Assembly: GCA_000155435.1 (NCBI GenBank)
Contig: DS990261.1
Location: 522,711 to 586,710, forward strand
Origin: Clostridiales bacterium 1_7_47FAA
GTDB lineage: Bacteria; Bacillota; Clostridia; Lachnospirales; Lachnospiraceae
DNA: 64,000 bases
Direction: 5' to 3'
Positions 9,076-16,795 of the stretch are shown one piece after another. Below the pieces are notes generated by a model, which was given only the letters and a program-made list of their open reading frames with translations, was not told the DNA's origin and made no database searches. A program made the translations under genes and the position numbers. The number at the start of each line of letters is the position of its first letter. The first letter of the stretch is position 1.

Positions 9076-9329
9076 ATGCCACACCTCCCGCAATGAAATG
9101 GAAGATCCAGGTCAGGGAAAATGGTTCCCTGTTCCAGCCCCTGTTCCGGGACGTAAGTGGGCTGCCACTGCTGCCAGGGCACGAATGCCATTGCAACCGG
9201 AAATTGAATCATATCCGGATAATAGGATTGGCAGCTGGAGGGACAGCCGGATTGGCCATGGGGACAGGCAGAAACCTGTTCCTGGTCATAATTGCAGCAT
9301 TCTCTGCTTATATCAGTGCATATATCCAT
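9072..9329 (-). CDS. cotJA: Spore coat protein CotJA
   Basis: A short Cys- and Gln-rich coat protein with the CotJA signature PVAMAFVPWQQW followed by EQGLEQGTIFPDLDLPF. First gene of the cotJABC operon. AAAGGAGCG precedes the ATG. About 37 bp upstream on the same strand is CATAAACT (plus-strand 9366-9373), close to the sigma-E -10 consensus CATACANT. I see no convincing sigma-E -35 at the right distance, so that promoter is only suggested. The N-terminal part is richer in Cys (six in the first 34 residues) than I expect for the family. Confidence 0.92.
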   Translation of the reverse strand: MDICTDISRECCNYDQEQVSACPHGQSGCPSSCQSYYPDMIQFPVAMAFVPWQQWQPTYVPEQGLEQGTIFPDLDLPFHCGRCGI

Positions 9330-9473
9330 AGATGGACGCTCCTTTCGATATTTATTCTCAATACCAGTTTATGAGACATGCTGATTTTTGTGACAACCCT
9401 GGTCAGGTCCTATGTTTTAGGTAGGGGTATATTTTGTTTCTGTATGCAATGGTGTGGTTTGGATTATTAATCC

Positions 9474-9728
9474 ATGGAAAGAATACAGAATTTCGGAAAC
9501 ATTTTGGATGGGATTATTTTATATGGGACGGGGCATAGCTGGTATGCAGCGCATGTGAGAGAAGAGGATGAACTGGCGGTGTATCTTGGAGGATGTAACG
9601 GTTTCATAAAGATATATGGTTCCGGGAAATCTGTGAAGATGGAGCTGATTAGGATTATAGGTCCGGTATGCCTGGTTAGGTGGCGGGGAGGGATTGATGC
9701 GGAAGGCGTTACATTTTCTTTAGGATGA
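9474..9728 (+). CDS. Small open frame of doubtful status
   Basis: An 84-codon frame starting MERIQNFGNILDGIIL, with no good ribosome site and no family I recognise. An equally long frame lies antisense to it (9467-9736). The region is AT-rich and next to CRISPR leader 2. I list it only because nothing else explains these 250 bases; it may be a remnant or chance. Confidence 0.2.
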   Translation: MERIQNFGNILDGIILYGTGHSWYAAHVREEDELAVYLGGCNGFIKIYGSGKSVKMELIRIIGPVCLVRWRGGIDAEGVTFSLG

Positions 9729-9736
9729 AAGAGCAT

Positions 9737-10060
9737 ACCATATCTTAGGAGAAGCTGTATATAACAGATATGAGAAATGTTGGTTGCATTTAAGATGGGG
9801 ACAATGAAAATGATATCCTTTTCATATAATGCTGTACTGAGGGAATGGAAGAAGATGGTTATGATGGGTTTAGAAGGTAATGTGGAAAATGCAGGATAAG
9901 GGAATTTGATTGTAGCAGGAGTGGGGGATTGTTGACTACATCAGTTTTTGGAGTGAATTAAGATGGTGAGTTGTGAGAATCGTAGGAATCTACTTATTTT
10001 TTAAAGCTGACTTGGTTTTCTTTGAAATCAGATTAGCTTTTCTTTTGTGGAAAAATTTTG
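9737..10060 (+). other. Noncoding AT-rich stretch before CRISPR leader 2
   Basis: Purine-rich, with stops in all frames at short intervals. I see no gene, hairpin or strong promoter apart from what belongs to the leader further right. Confidence 0.5.
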
Positions 10061-10311
10061 TATAATGTTATACAAAATGGAGTTATTGTTTTATTGGAGA
10101 ATAGAGAAGGAGTGGATGCAGAGGGTATGAATGTCAGGAAGCAGGTGATGGTGCGAATTATGAGTGCACATAAAATTCCTGGGGGATTCGCACCAATAAG
10201 GCAGGGCAGAAATTGAGGTTTTCTTTTTTAAAAGAGAATTTGTAAGAGGAATGTTATGCATTGTATATAATAATGTTTGTTGGAATTTTGTTTATGTTGG
10301 GTATTATTGCA
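10061..10311 (+). promoter_or_regulatory. Leader of CRISPR array 2, with conserved hairpin element
   Basis: Homologous to the array 1 leader. It holds a -10-like TATAAT at 10061, ATTGGAGAATAG near 10093 and the 45-nt element at 10150-10194. In this copy the ends GGTGCGAAT and ATTCGCACC are perfectly complementary (9 bp). TTGGGTATTATTGCA adjoins the first repeat. Hairpin-to-repeat distance is 117 nt. Sequence between the shared blocks has drifted, which marks the blocks as the parts under selection. Confidence 0.65.
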
Positions 10312-10803
10312 GTCACAGCCTGCGAGGGCTGTGTGGATTGAAATTCAAATAATGAAGGCCGTGTATCATGTAATTACGTCACAGCCTGCGAGGGCTGTGT
10401 GGATTGAAATCCTCTTGCACATAATCAAAAATCTCGCTTGAAAGTCACAGCCTGCGAGGGCTGTGTGGATTGAAATCCCACAGGCTCCATCCTGCTCCAG
10501 CAAGGGCCTTGCGTCACAGCCTGCGAGGGCTGTGTGGATTGAAATGCCTTGAACGCCTGGAGGCCATGAACCTGGCCGTGTCACAGCCTGCGAGGGCTGT
10601 GTGGATTGAAATAAGTGTCATGAAAACATCCTATCTGCCCTCGTTACGTCACAGCCTGCGAGGGTTGTGTGAATTGAAATTCAAAAGGTGGAACGGTACG
10701 ATATTACAAAATCGGGTCACAGCCTGCGAGGGTTGTGTGGATTGAAATAGTCACACCTGCGATATCCTCCAACCGCATTATTTTGTCACAGCCTTCGAGG
10801 GCT
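10312..10803 (+). CRISPR. CRISPR array 2: seven full repeats plus a broken eighth, same repeat as array 1
   Basis: Repeats start at 10312, 10378, 10444, 10513, 10580, 10648, 10716 and 10785; spacers are 33-36 nt. The first five are identical to the array 1 consensus. Copies six and seven carry GGTTGTG in place of GGCTGTG, which keeps the stem by a G-U pair, and copy six also has GAATTG for GGATTG. Copy eight keeps only GTCACAGCC-TCGAGGGCT and then dissolves. Decay at the right end sets the direction left to right, in agreement with the leader position. No cas genes adjoin it. Confidence 0.95.
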
Positions 10804-10977
10804 AGAGGTTTTATCTTGCAAAAGCCGCAAAATCACGTATTTGCTCAAAAGATGTTTTAAATAAAAAATTTTTCATATTCAGGAGTGAACGGTGTAGAAA
10901 AATCAGTATTATACAGAACTCCACATAATCATGATATCGGCAATAAAAAGATGGTATATGCATTGTATCACAAAGCA

Positions 10978-11014
10978 AATCCCTTAAGGACTGTAGCTCT
11001 TAAGGGATTCTTTT
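10978..11014 (+). terminator. Terminator downstream of CRISPR array 2
   Basis: AATCCCTTAAG (10978-10988) and CTTAAGGGATT (10999-11009) form a perfect 11-bp stem followed by CTTTT. It lies about 175 nt after the last repeat and could end the pre-crRNA transcript. The rest of 10804-11155 holds no gene I can support; a 64-codon frame at 10885 spans the hairpin and is unlikely to be real. Confidence 0.65.
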
Positions 11015-11155
11015 CCGCAGGAAAACAGTTAGGACTAACACTTGTTAATTCCTTTCTGCACCTACACCTGCCAATATAAAACAATAACCAAAAACAAATC
11101 CTACCCTTCTAAGAAAAACAATTTTAAAAAATCTCTTCCTCCCAGATACAATATC

Positions 11156-13399
11156 CTATTCCGGTTCCTGCATCAAAACCACCCGTGAAGCATACTCCCC
11201 ACCCCTATGGATGCAGTTGTGTGCAACCCGCATTTCCACGCTGTTGAACCCATCTTTGGTATTTCTGTTAGGAAAGATGAAATTGCTGGCGCTGGAGGTT
11301 ATGGTGACCCGCAGCCGGTGCCCTTTTAAAAATGTATGTGACAGTTTGGTGGTCCGTATACGGACCGGATAAATGGTTCCAGGTTCCATGAACTCAGGAA
11401 AATGAAACTGGTTGCGGTATCGTACACTGATGACGCCATCGGCCAGCTTCATGGAACGGCCGTCCTCATCCACGTCCGTGATGCGTACCACAAGGTCCGT
11501 ATCCACACAATCGGATGAAAGGTAAAGCTCAGCGCAGGCATCTCCCGTGATGGTAAGGTCCTGGGATAATATGTCGGTGGAATAGCACAGTATATCAGGC
11601 CGCTGTTCTTCCGCAGCGTAATCGCCGGGCACCTCCAGTTCGTTTTCGGACATGTCAACCAGGTGGACTGCCGGATTTTTCGGGTCATAGACATAGGAAT
11701 CCAGGGAAGGGGTAAGGGGGGCATTCGGGGACAGGCGGCCTTTGTTTCCTGTCCCGGCATTCTCATGACTGCCGTCCAGATACAGGCTCAGTTCTTTTGT
11801 TCCGGGTACAGGCCAGTTTTTTGCGGTTTTCCACTGGTTGGTGCCCATTGTGTAATACTCCACGGCTGGTGTGCGGTCAATTCCATTTTCCACACCTTTC
11901 AGGTAATGCTCCAGCCAGGCCAGGCATATCAGGTCCATATCGTAGCGCAGTGCGTTGTTTCCAAGGGCGAAGCCGTGGATATCGTAGTTTGCATTGCCTG
12001 AGTGCATCCAGGGTCCAAGGATTACCTTTTTCTCCTGGTAATCATGGTATAAATCCAGGGCTTCCGTTGTTCCCATCCCATTGTCATCAAACCATCCCGA
12101 CATGATCAGCGCCGGTACACGGTGGGATTTGGTGCGCTCCTTCCAGTTCCCCCGCTGCCACAGCTCATCATAGTCCATGTGTTCAAACCATTTTTTCAGG
12201 AACGGGATATCGTATCCCAGGGATTTTGGTGCCAGTTCTTCCAGGGGACGGATATCCAGGACCTCATCCCAGTCATCACGGGCCATCAGCAATGGATTGG
12301 CACGCTGACCGGAAACCATGAAGGCCCAGGCCAGCATGCCTGAGTTAAAGCAGCCTCCCCTTCGTGGAACATCGATGAACGGGCTTCCGGCGCAGACACT
12401 GCTGAGCATGGCCTTTAAATGTGGGTTACCGCTGGCGGCAGCGGCCCACTGGACATATCCAAGATAAGAGCCTCCGGTCATTCCCACATTTCCATCACTC
12501 CAGGTCTGGGCGCTGATCCAAGTCAGGGTGTCATCGCCGTCCTCCACTTCGTAGTACATGGGAAGCCATTCGCCTTCACTGTCCTCCCTCCCCCTTACAT
12601 CCTGAATCACCACGGCATAGCCGCGCTGTACGAAACGGAAATAGGAGGATGCCCCGGCGCCTTTTCCGTACGGGGTACGGATTAATACTGCCGGGATTCT
12701 TTCCGGTACCTTTCCAGGTGTCTGATTCCTATTGTTTTCTTCGGTTACAGCGACAGCAGGCAGATAGATGTCTGCTGCCAGGCGGACTTGGTCCCGCATG
12801 GGAATCGTGACCGTTACAGGCGGTTTTACCGCATAAAGGGGAGAACGGTTTATGTCTGTCCATTGCTTAAGGATTGTCCTGTCCTCAAGCCCGTCCTTTA
12901 CCAGGACTGCGCATTGGTCACGGTAGGGGGTGACGAATGCTGCGATAGTCCCGGATTCAAGTATCAGGTCCTTGGGGAATTTTATATTACGCTGTACATA
13001 TGCATCTTTATCTTTTTTTTCAAATATTTCACCCCGGGGGGTTATGAACCGTTTACAGGAAGATGGACCGGCCGTACAGGAAACCGCCCCGGCCGTACAG
13101 GAAGCCGCCCCGGCCGTATAGGAAGCTGCCCCGGCCGTACAGGAAGCCGTCCCATCCATGCAGTCGTCCGCCCCATCTGCGCACCCCCGCACCCCGGCCT
13201 CATAGTCCTTCAGCCCAAGAAGTGCTTCCCGCACATCCATCTTCCCCAGTTCCCTGTACCAGTTGTTCCCGCTTTCAAGTTCCTGCCAGTCATCCAGCTT
13301 GCCTGTATATACATCCAGCGGCCTGTGATAGACGCGGCCGTTTCTATTTTCCAATACTCCGTATAGTATTCCGGACAGATAAAAATTCCATTGCTCCAT
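11156..13399 (-). CDS. CocE/NonD-family (S15-like) alpha/beta hydrolase
   Basis: A 747-residue serine hydrolase of the X-Pro dipeptidyl-peptidase/cocaine-esterase class. The nucleophile elbow GGSYLG is near residue 311, preceded by the typical YAVVIQDVRGREDSEGEW block. The C-terminal jelly-roll domain of the family is present (VDTDLVVRITDVDEDGRSMKLADG). About 150 N-terminal residues are not part of the standard fold and include a Cys-containing repeat (see 13068). The open frame begins at 13522 inside the previous gene; TAAGGAG and MEQWNFYL favour ATG 13399, 11 bp after the transporter stop. Third gene of the epimerase-DUF819-hydrolase operon, so a peptide or peptide-like amide substrate is likely. 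Cytoplasmic; no signal peptide. Confidence 0.85.
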   Translation of the reverse strand: MEQWNFYLSGILYGVLENRNGRVYHRPLDVYTGKLDDWQELESGNNWYRELGKMDVREALLGLKDYEAGVRGCADGADDCMDGTASCTAGAASYTAGAASCTAGAVSCTAGPSSCKRFITPRGEIFEKKDKDAYVQRNIKFPKDLILESGTIAAFVTPYRDQCAVLVKDGLEDRTILKQWTDINRSPLYAVKPPVTVTIPMRDQVRLAADIYLPAVAVTEENNRNQTPGKVPERIPAVLIRTPYGKGAGASSYFRFVQRGYAVVIQDVRGREDSEGEWLPMYYEVEDGDDTLTWISAQTWSDGNVGMTGGSYLGYVQWAAAASGNPHLKAMLSSVCAGSPFIDVPRRGGCFNSGMLAWAFMVSGQRANPLLMARDDWDEVLDIRPLEELAPKSLGYDIPFLKKWFEHMDYDELWQRGNWKERTKSHRVPALIMSGWFDDNGMGTTEALDLYHDYQEKKVILGPWMHSGNANYDIHGFALGNNALRYDMDLICLAWLEHYLKGVENGIDRTPAVEYYTMGTNQWKTAKNWPVPGTKELSLYLDGSHENAGTGNKGRLSPNAPLTPSLDSYVYDPKNPAVHLVDMSENELEVPGDYAAEEQRPDILCYSTDILSQDLTITGDACAELYLSSDCVDTDLVVRITDVDEDGRSMKLADGVISVRYRNQFHFPEFMEPGTIYPVRIRTTKLSHTFLKGHRLRVTITSSASNFIFPNRNTKDGFNSVEMRVAHNCIHRGGEYASRVVLMQEPE
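13068..13151 (-). repeat. Four tandem 21-bp units encoding a Cys-containing heptad in the CocE-like gene
   Basis: Four 21-bp copies, plus strand, each starting CCGGCCGTACAGGAA or a near variant, begin at 13068, 13089, 13110 and 13131. They encode the heptad TAGAASC and variants (TAGAASY, TAGAVSC, TAGPSSC) at about residues 83-110. The copies differ by one to three bases and all stay in frame. Confidence 0.9.
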
Positions 13400-13410
13400 A
13401 TGCACACTCC

Positions 13411-14577
13411 TTACGCGCCGATGATGAACCGGATCAGATAAGCAACCATGATACCTACATAGTTTCCGCAGACGCCGCCGAGAACCCCCATGAGCAGCCC
13501 CACGCTGACCAGACGGTTCCATCTGGCGCTGGATGCCACCAGGGATGCGGTGGTACCGTCTGCAATGGCTCCGGTAATGCCAAGGATGACATACTCATAT
13601 GGGACCTTGAACATCCTGGAAAGGAACAGGTGAAGCCCGATGCTTCCCACAATGACGCAGAAGCAGAAGAGGGTAATGGTTATGGTGGAACCGAAGAAGG
13701 AGGCCAGGTCCACGCTGAAGCCGATGATGGACAGATACATAAGGCCAAAGAACAGGCCAAGGTTCAGGTTCCCTCTCAGTCTCCCCACAGCCGGAATCTG
13801 TGCGGCTGCAATGGAGAGGGTGGATATCAGGAGGATCCTGCCCGCGCTGGCAAAGTCAGACGGCAGGAAGGATGCCAGCCTGGTGGAAATGGTGACAACG
13901 GTAACCGAGACAGCCAGAAGACACGCAATATCCTGGATGCTCCATTTCTGCTCTGCCATCAGTATAGGTTCTTCATTGTCGCCAATGCGCTCCTCGTCCG
14001 TCAGGTGGTAGGGCCAGAATTTTTTCAGGAATTTTATGTTCTGGAACAGGGCCGGGGCCGCGAACATCAGGAACAGGGTGGGCATGCCGATGACATAGTC
14101 CGCTGCGTTGGCTGCGGCAATGGTTTCATTGGCAGCATTAAGGCCCACTGCGATGGCGGTGAGATTGGCACTGCCGCCTGTATAGGTTCCCACGAACATG
14201 CCGGCGATTTTCCAGCCCTCAAACATCTTGCTGCCAAATACAGCGCCAAAGGCCGTGGCTACCAGGCAGACGCTGAATACGGCGCATACCAGGGCCACCA
14301 GGGCCTTGCCTGAAAGCTTTGCCAGTTCCTTGAGGTTGATATTCAGAAGATAGATGGAAATGGACATGGGGACACAGTATGTAATCACCACACCGTACAC
14401 GTCCTGATAGCCAGGCACAATGCGGAGGTTGACCAGCGTAAGGCCAATGAGGATGACCGTTAAGGCCGGACCCACATATTTGAATACCCTGAACCGCTGT
14501 ACCCACAGGGAAAATGCCACCATTACTAAGATTACTGTTAATAATTCATCGGTTGTCTGGAACATGGGGAATTGCAT
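13411..14577 (-). CDS. DUF819-family membrane transporter
   Basis: A 388-residue protein with about ten hydrophobic segments, matching the DUF819 (YjcL-like) family. Gly-rich conserved patches sit at MFVGTYTGGSANLTAIAVGL and ITGAIADGTTASLVASS, in two halves that look related, as in inverted-repeat secondary carriers. Family members are uncharacterised but often sit with peptide or amino-acid catabolic genes. Here it lies between a dipeptide epimerase (51 bp upstream) and a CocE/NonD hydrolase, so I infer uptake or export of a small peptide-like compound. AAAGAGGT lies before the ATG. Confidence 0.85.
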   Translation of the reverse strand: MQFPMFQTTDELLTVILVMVAFSLWVQRFRVFKYVGPALTVILIGLTLVNLRIVPGYQDVYGVVITYCVPMSISIYLLNINLKELAKLSGKALVALVCAVFSVCLVATAFGAVFGSKMFEGWKIAGMFVGTYTGGSANLTAIAVGLNAANETIAAANAADYVIGMPTLFLMFAAPALFQNIKFLKKFWPYHLTDEERIGDNEEPILMAEQKWSIQDIACLLAVSVTVVTISTRLASFLPSDFASAGRILLISTLSIAAAQIPAVGRLRGNLNLGLFFGLMYLSIIGFSVDLASFFGSTITITLFCFCVIVGSIGLHLFLSRMFKVPYEYVILGITGAIADGTTASLVASSARWNRLVSVGLLMGVLGGVCGNYVGIMVAYLIRFIIGA

Positions 14578-14627
14578 AATCGTACCTCTTTCGTTATTTG
14601 TTATACCGGCATTTCATTTCCCGGATC

Positions 14628-15698
14628 CTACAGGTTAAGGGTTACGCCAAATCCAGGCTTGTCAAACAGTGTGAAGGTATCCTTATCCCGGACAAAGCCG
14701 CCTTCCACCGGGTTTGCGCTGTAGTACAGGAAACTGTCACAGTCCGCTTCGGTCACGTTCTTCTTGGCAGCTACCAGGCTCAGCCCGGCGGTGATTGCCA
14801 GTTTTGTCTCAAGCATGCAGCCCACCATGCAGGTGACTCCGTTTGCCTCGGCAATGGCATTGATCTTGGCAGCCGGATACAGGCCTCCGCATTTCATCAG
14901 CTTGATGTTGAGTATGTCGGCGGCCTGAAGGCGGCAGGCCCTGGCAGCGTCCACAGGCTCATGGATGGATTCATCCAGCATGATCTGGATCCCATTGACC
15001 TTCCTGCGGATGAATGCCGAACCTTCCATATCCCAGTGGGGCAGGCACTGTTCCACTGCCTCTATCCCGTATTCCTTAAATCCTTCAAGGGCGCAGACCG
15101 CATCGGATACGCTGTAGCCCTGATTGGCATCCACCCGCAGGCGGACATCCATGCCAACTGCCTCCCGGATTAGCTTCATGGTGCGGATATCCTCTTTATA
15201 GTCAATGCCGGCCTTGATTTTAAGGATATGCCAGCCTTCCTCCGTTACCAGCCTGCGGGCCTCGGCCGCCATGTCCTCCGGCGTACTGATGCCGATGGTG
15301 ATGTCGTTCTGTATCACATTGCTGTAACCGCCCAGGAGTTTGTATACCGGCTGTCCCAGGGCCTTTCCCATCAGATCGTACATGGCCAGGTCCACGGCGC
15401 ATTTTGCAGCGCCATTACCAACAATCAGGCCATCCATCATTGCGTGTACGGCTTCGATATCCATGGGGTTCATTCCCATCAGTCCTTGCCTGAACAGTTC
15501 CAGCACGGCAATGACGCCGTCCACGGTCTCACCGGTGACCGGGGCAAACGGGGAGGCCTCTCCGTATCCCACCAGGCCCTGGTCCACGGTTACCTGGACC
15601 AGCACGCTTTCCAGATAGCTGACCGTTGCAAATGCTACCTTCACAGGTTCCTTTAACGGAATCTGCACTTTTTCGATTTTCATACCTGTAATCTTCAT
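14628..15698 (-). CDS. Dipeptide epimerase-like enolase-superfamily enzyme
   Basis: A muconate-lactonising-subgroup protein of 356 residues, most like L-Ala-D/L-Glu and other dipeptide epimerases. The catalytic set is complete: K160-I-K162, metal ligands D190 (RVDANQGY), E216 (VEQ) and D242 (LDES), the second base lysine K266 (NIKLMKCGG) and GCMLETKLA near the end. Such enzymes invert one alpha-carbon of a dipeptide, for example in murein peptide recycling. Substrate choice within the family varies, so the exact dipeptide is open. AGGAGG precedes the ATG. First gene of the operon that continues with DUF819 and CocE/NonD; divergent from the XRE-cupin regulator. Confidence 0.85.
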   Translation of the reverse strand: MKITGMKIEKVQIPLKEPVKVAFATVSYLESVLVQVTVDQGLVGYGEASPFAPVTGETVDGVIAVLELFRQGLMGMNPMDIEAVHAMMDGLIVGNGAAKCAVDLAMYDLMGKALGQPVYKLLGGYSNVIQNDITIGISTPEDMAAEARRLVTEEGWHILKIKAGIDYKEDIRTMKLIREAVGMDVRLRVDANQGYSVSDAVCALEGFKEYGIEAVEQCLPHWDMEGSAFIRRKVNGIQIMLDESIHEPVDAARACRLQAADILNIKLMKCGGLYPAAKINAIAEANGVTCMVGCMLETKLAITAGLSLVAAKKNVTEADCDSFLYYSANPVEGGFVRDKDTFTLFDKPGFGVTLNL

Positions 15699-15734
15699 CT
15701 TTATCCTCCTGAATTATGGTTATATCATAAAAAA

Positions 15735-15801
15735 CTGAAATATTTTCCTATAATTTTACTATAGGTTGAAATATGGGTCAACTGTTTCCGGTTGAAATAC
15801 G
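15735..15801. promoter_or_regulatory. Candidate operator repeats between epimerase operon and XRE-cupin regulator
   Basis: GGTTGAAATATG (15764-15775) and GGTTGAAATACG (15790-15801) are near-identical direct repeats 26 bp apart. A weaker third copy, CTGAAATATT, is at 15735. They lie in the divergent intergenic region where the regulator would act. Binding is inferred. Confidence 0.35.
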
Positions 15802-15842
15802 CCAAATCATACATAAAATATCAAAAACTGCCATGAATATTC

Positions 15843-15871
15843 TTGCACAAGTGCGGGGAAACCGTTAAAAT
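15843..15871 (+). promoter_or_regulatory. Sigma-A-type promoter of the XRE-cupin regulator
   Basis: TTGCAC (15843-15848), 17-bp spacer, TAAAAT (15866-15871). It stands about 30 bp before the regulator's start codon. Confidence 0.6.
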
Positions 15872-15900
15872 AGGGGGTAATGAGAAAAAAGGAGCCGGAT

Positions 15901-16473
15901 ATGCTGGGTACGAATATCAGAGAATACCGTAAAAATAAGAAACTTACCATTAAGGAGCTGTCAGAACGCACAGGACTGTCCATCGGATACATTTCCCAGG
16001 TGGAACGGGAGGAGGCGGAGCCGTCCCTGTCATCCCTGCGTAAAATCGCCAGGGAGTTTGATGTCCCTGTCTATGTACTGATGGATGACCATAGGAATAC
16101 ACATAACCTGACCATACGCAGGGAGGAAAGGCTGTCTGCGCGCATTAAAAAAAGCAGCGTGGAATATGAATTCCTGACGCCGCTTCCTTCACCGAATTTT
16201 TCGCCTAAAACGCTGATGATAAGGGCCATCCTTGAGCCATGTTCCAGGGACACGGAAATCCCCATTGTCCATCACAGCGAGGAGACCCTCCTTGTGCTGA
16301 AAGGAACCCTGACCGTTGTGGCAGGGGATGTGACCATTGTGCTCAATGAAGGCGATACAACCATCATTGAGGAAGATTTACCCCATACGTGCATCAATGA
16401 CACCGCGGATTATGTGGAGGTGCTTTCCACCATCACGCCTCCTGTGTGGGGAACCCTGCATTTTCCAGGATAG
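15901..16473 (+). CDS. XRE-family transcriptional regulator with cupin sensor domain
   Basis: A 190-residue regulator with an N-terminal helix-turn-helix of the XRE type (LTIKELSERTGLSIGYISQVE, roughly residues 16-36) and a C-terminal cupin beta-barrel (HHSEETLLVLKGTLTV, then NEGDTTIIEEDLPHTCIND). Proteins of this build often control neighbouring amino-acid or peptide genes and sense a small molecule in the cupin. Divergent from the epimerase-DUF819-CocE operon, its likely target. AAGGAG six bases before ATG 15901 favours that start over ATG 15880. Confidence 0.88.
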   Translation: MLGTNIREYRKNKKLTIKELSERTGLSIGYISQVEREEAEPSLSSLRKIAREFDVPVYVLMDDHRNTHNLTIRREERLSARIKKSSVEYEFLTPLPSPNFSPKTLMIRAILEPCSRDTEIPIVHHSEETLLVLKGTLTVVAGDVTIVLNEGDTTIIEEDLPHTCINDTADYVEVLSTITPPVWGTLHFPG

Positions 16474-16550
16474 GGGAAATCCATAATCCGCAGAACAAAA
16501 ATTGTTAGTATTGTACAAAAAATTTGCATCAATATGTGATAATATTAACA

Positions 16551-16579
16551 TTGATTTTCAGGCCAATCGTTGTTATATT
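16551..16579 (+). promoter_or_regulatory. Promoter of the purine deaminase leader
   Basis: TTGATT (16551-16556), spacer of exactly 17 bp, TATATT (16574-16579). Transcription would start near 16586, leaving an untranslated leader of about 255 nt before the gene at 16841. Confidence 0.55.
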
Positions 16580-16613
16580 GTTAAAGTATCTATTGTTCTT
16601 TGAAAAATCATAT

Positions 16614-16795
16614 CTATATAGCTGTTTAAAACATAGCTGGGACCACGCGGCATACGAGTACTACGTTGTTTGACATAGTACGGTGCCTGCCAGGCGTATG
16701 AACGCCGGGCTGCGCCGGCGGTATCATATATACCGTCATGAGTATGAGGGTGCATCGTGGACACCCGTGCCGCCGGCAGTATACCAGTCATATAG
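16614..16795 (+). ncRNA. Highly structured 5' leader RNA, candidate riboswitch of no class I recognise
   Basis: About 180 nt of GC-rich sequence in an AT-rich intergenic region fold into a closed multi-branch structure. An outer stem pairs CTATATAGCTG (16614-16624) with CAGTCATATAG (16785-16795), with one mismatch and one G-U. Inside are GGCA/TGCC (16649, 16684) closing a GTACTA/TAGTAC hairpin with a 12-nt loop, GGCGT/ACGCC with an ATGA tetraloop (16693-16706), and a GCCGGC/GCCGGC stem (16714, 16772). That last stem encloses GGTAT/ATACC (16720-16734) and GGGTG/CACCC (16748-16766). I do not see the guanine/adenine aptamer layout or another motif I can name. It ends 45 nt before the start codon of the purine deaminase gene, so a metabolite-sensing role in purine catabolism is inference. 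Confidence 0.5.

Noticed and set aside
10366-10745. Open frames on both strands over CRISPR array 2
   Set aside because: Same reason: repeating translated blocks come from the CRISPR repeat.
10885-11079. 64-codon frame after CRISPR array 2
   Set aside because: A perfect terminator hairpin lies inside it and no ribosome site precedes it.
13063-14313. 416-codon plus-strand frame antisense to the hydrolase and DUF819 genes
   Set aside because: The minus-strand genes have clear families, ribosome sites and operon spacing; this frame is low in motifs and rich in His, Gly and Pro, as expected of a shadow.
16573-16791. 72-codon minus-strand frame in the deaminase leader
   Set aside because: The region is explained by paired RNA arms on the plus strand; the frame has no start site or family.
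16614-16795. Reading the leader as a purine, THF or Moco riboswitch
   Set aside because: I could not line up the conserved core of any of these by eye, so I leave it unclassified rather than force a name.
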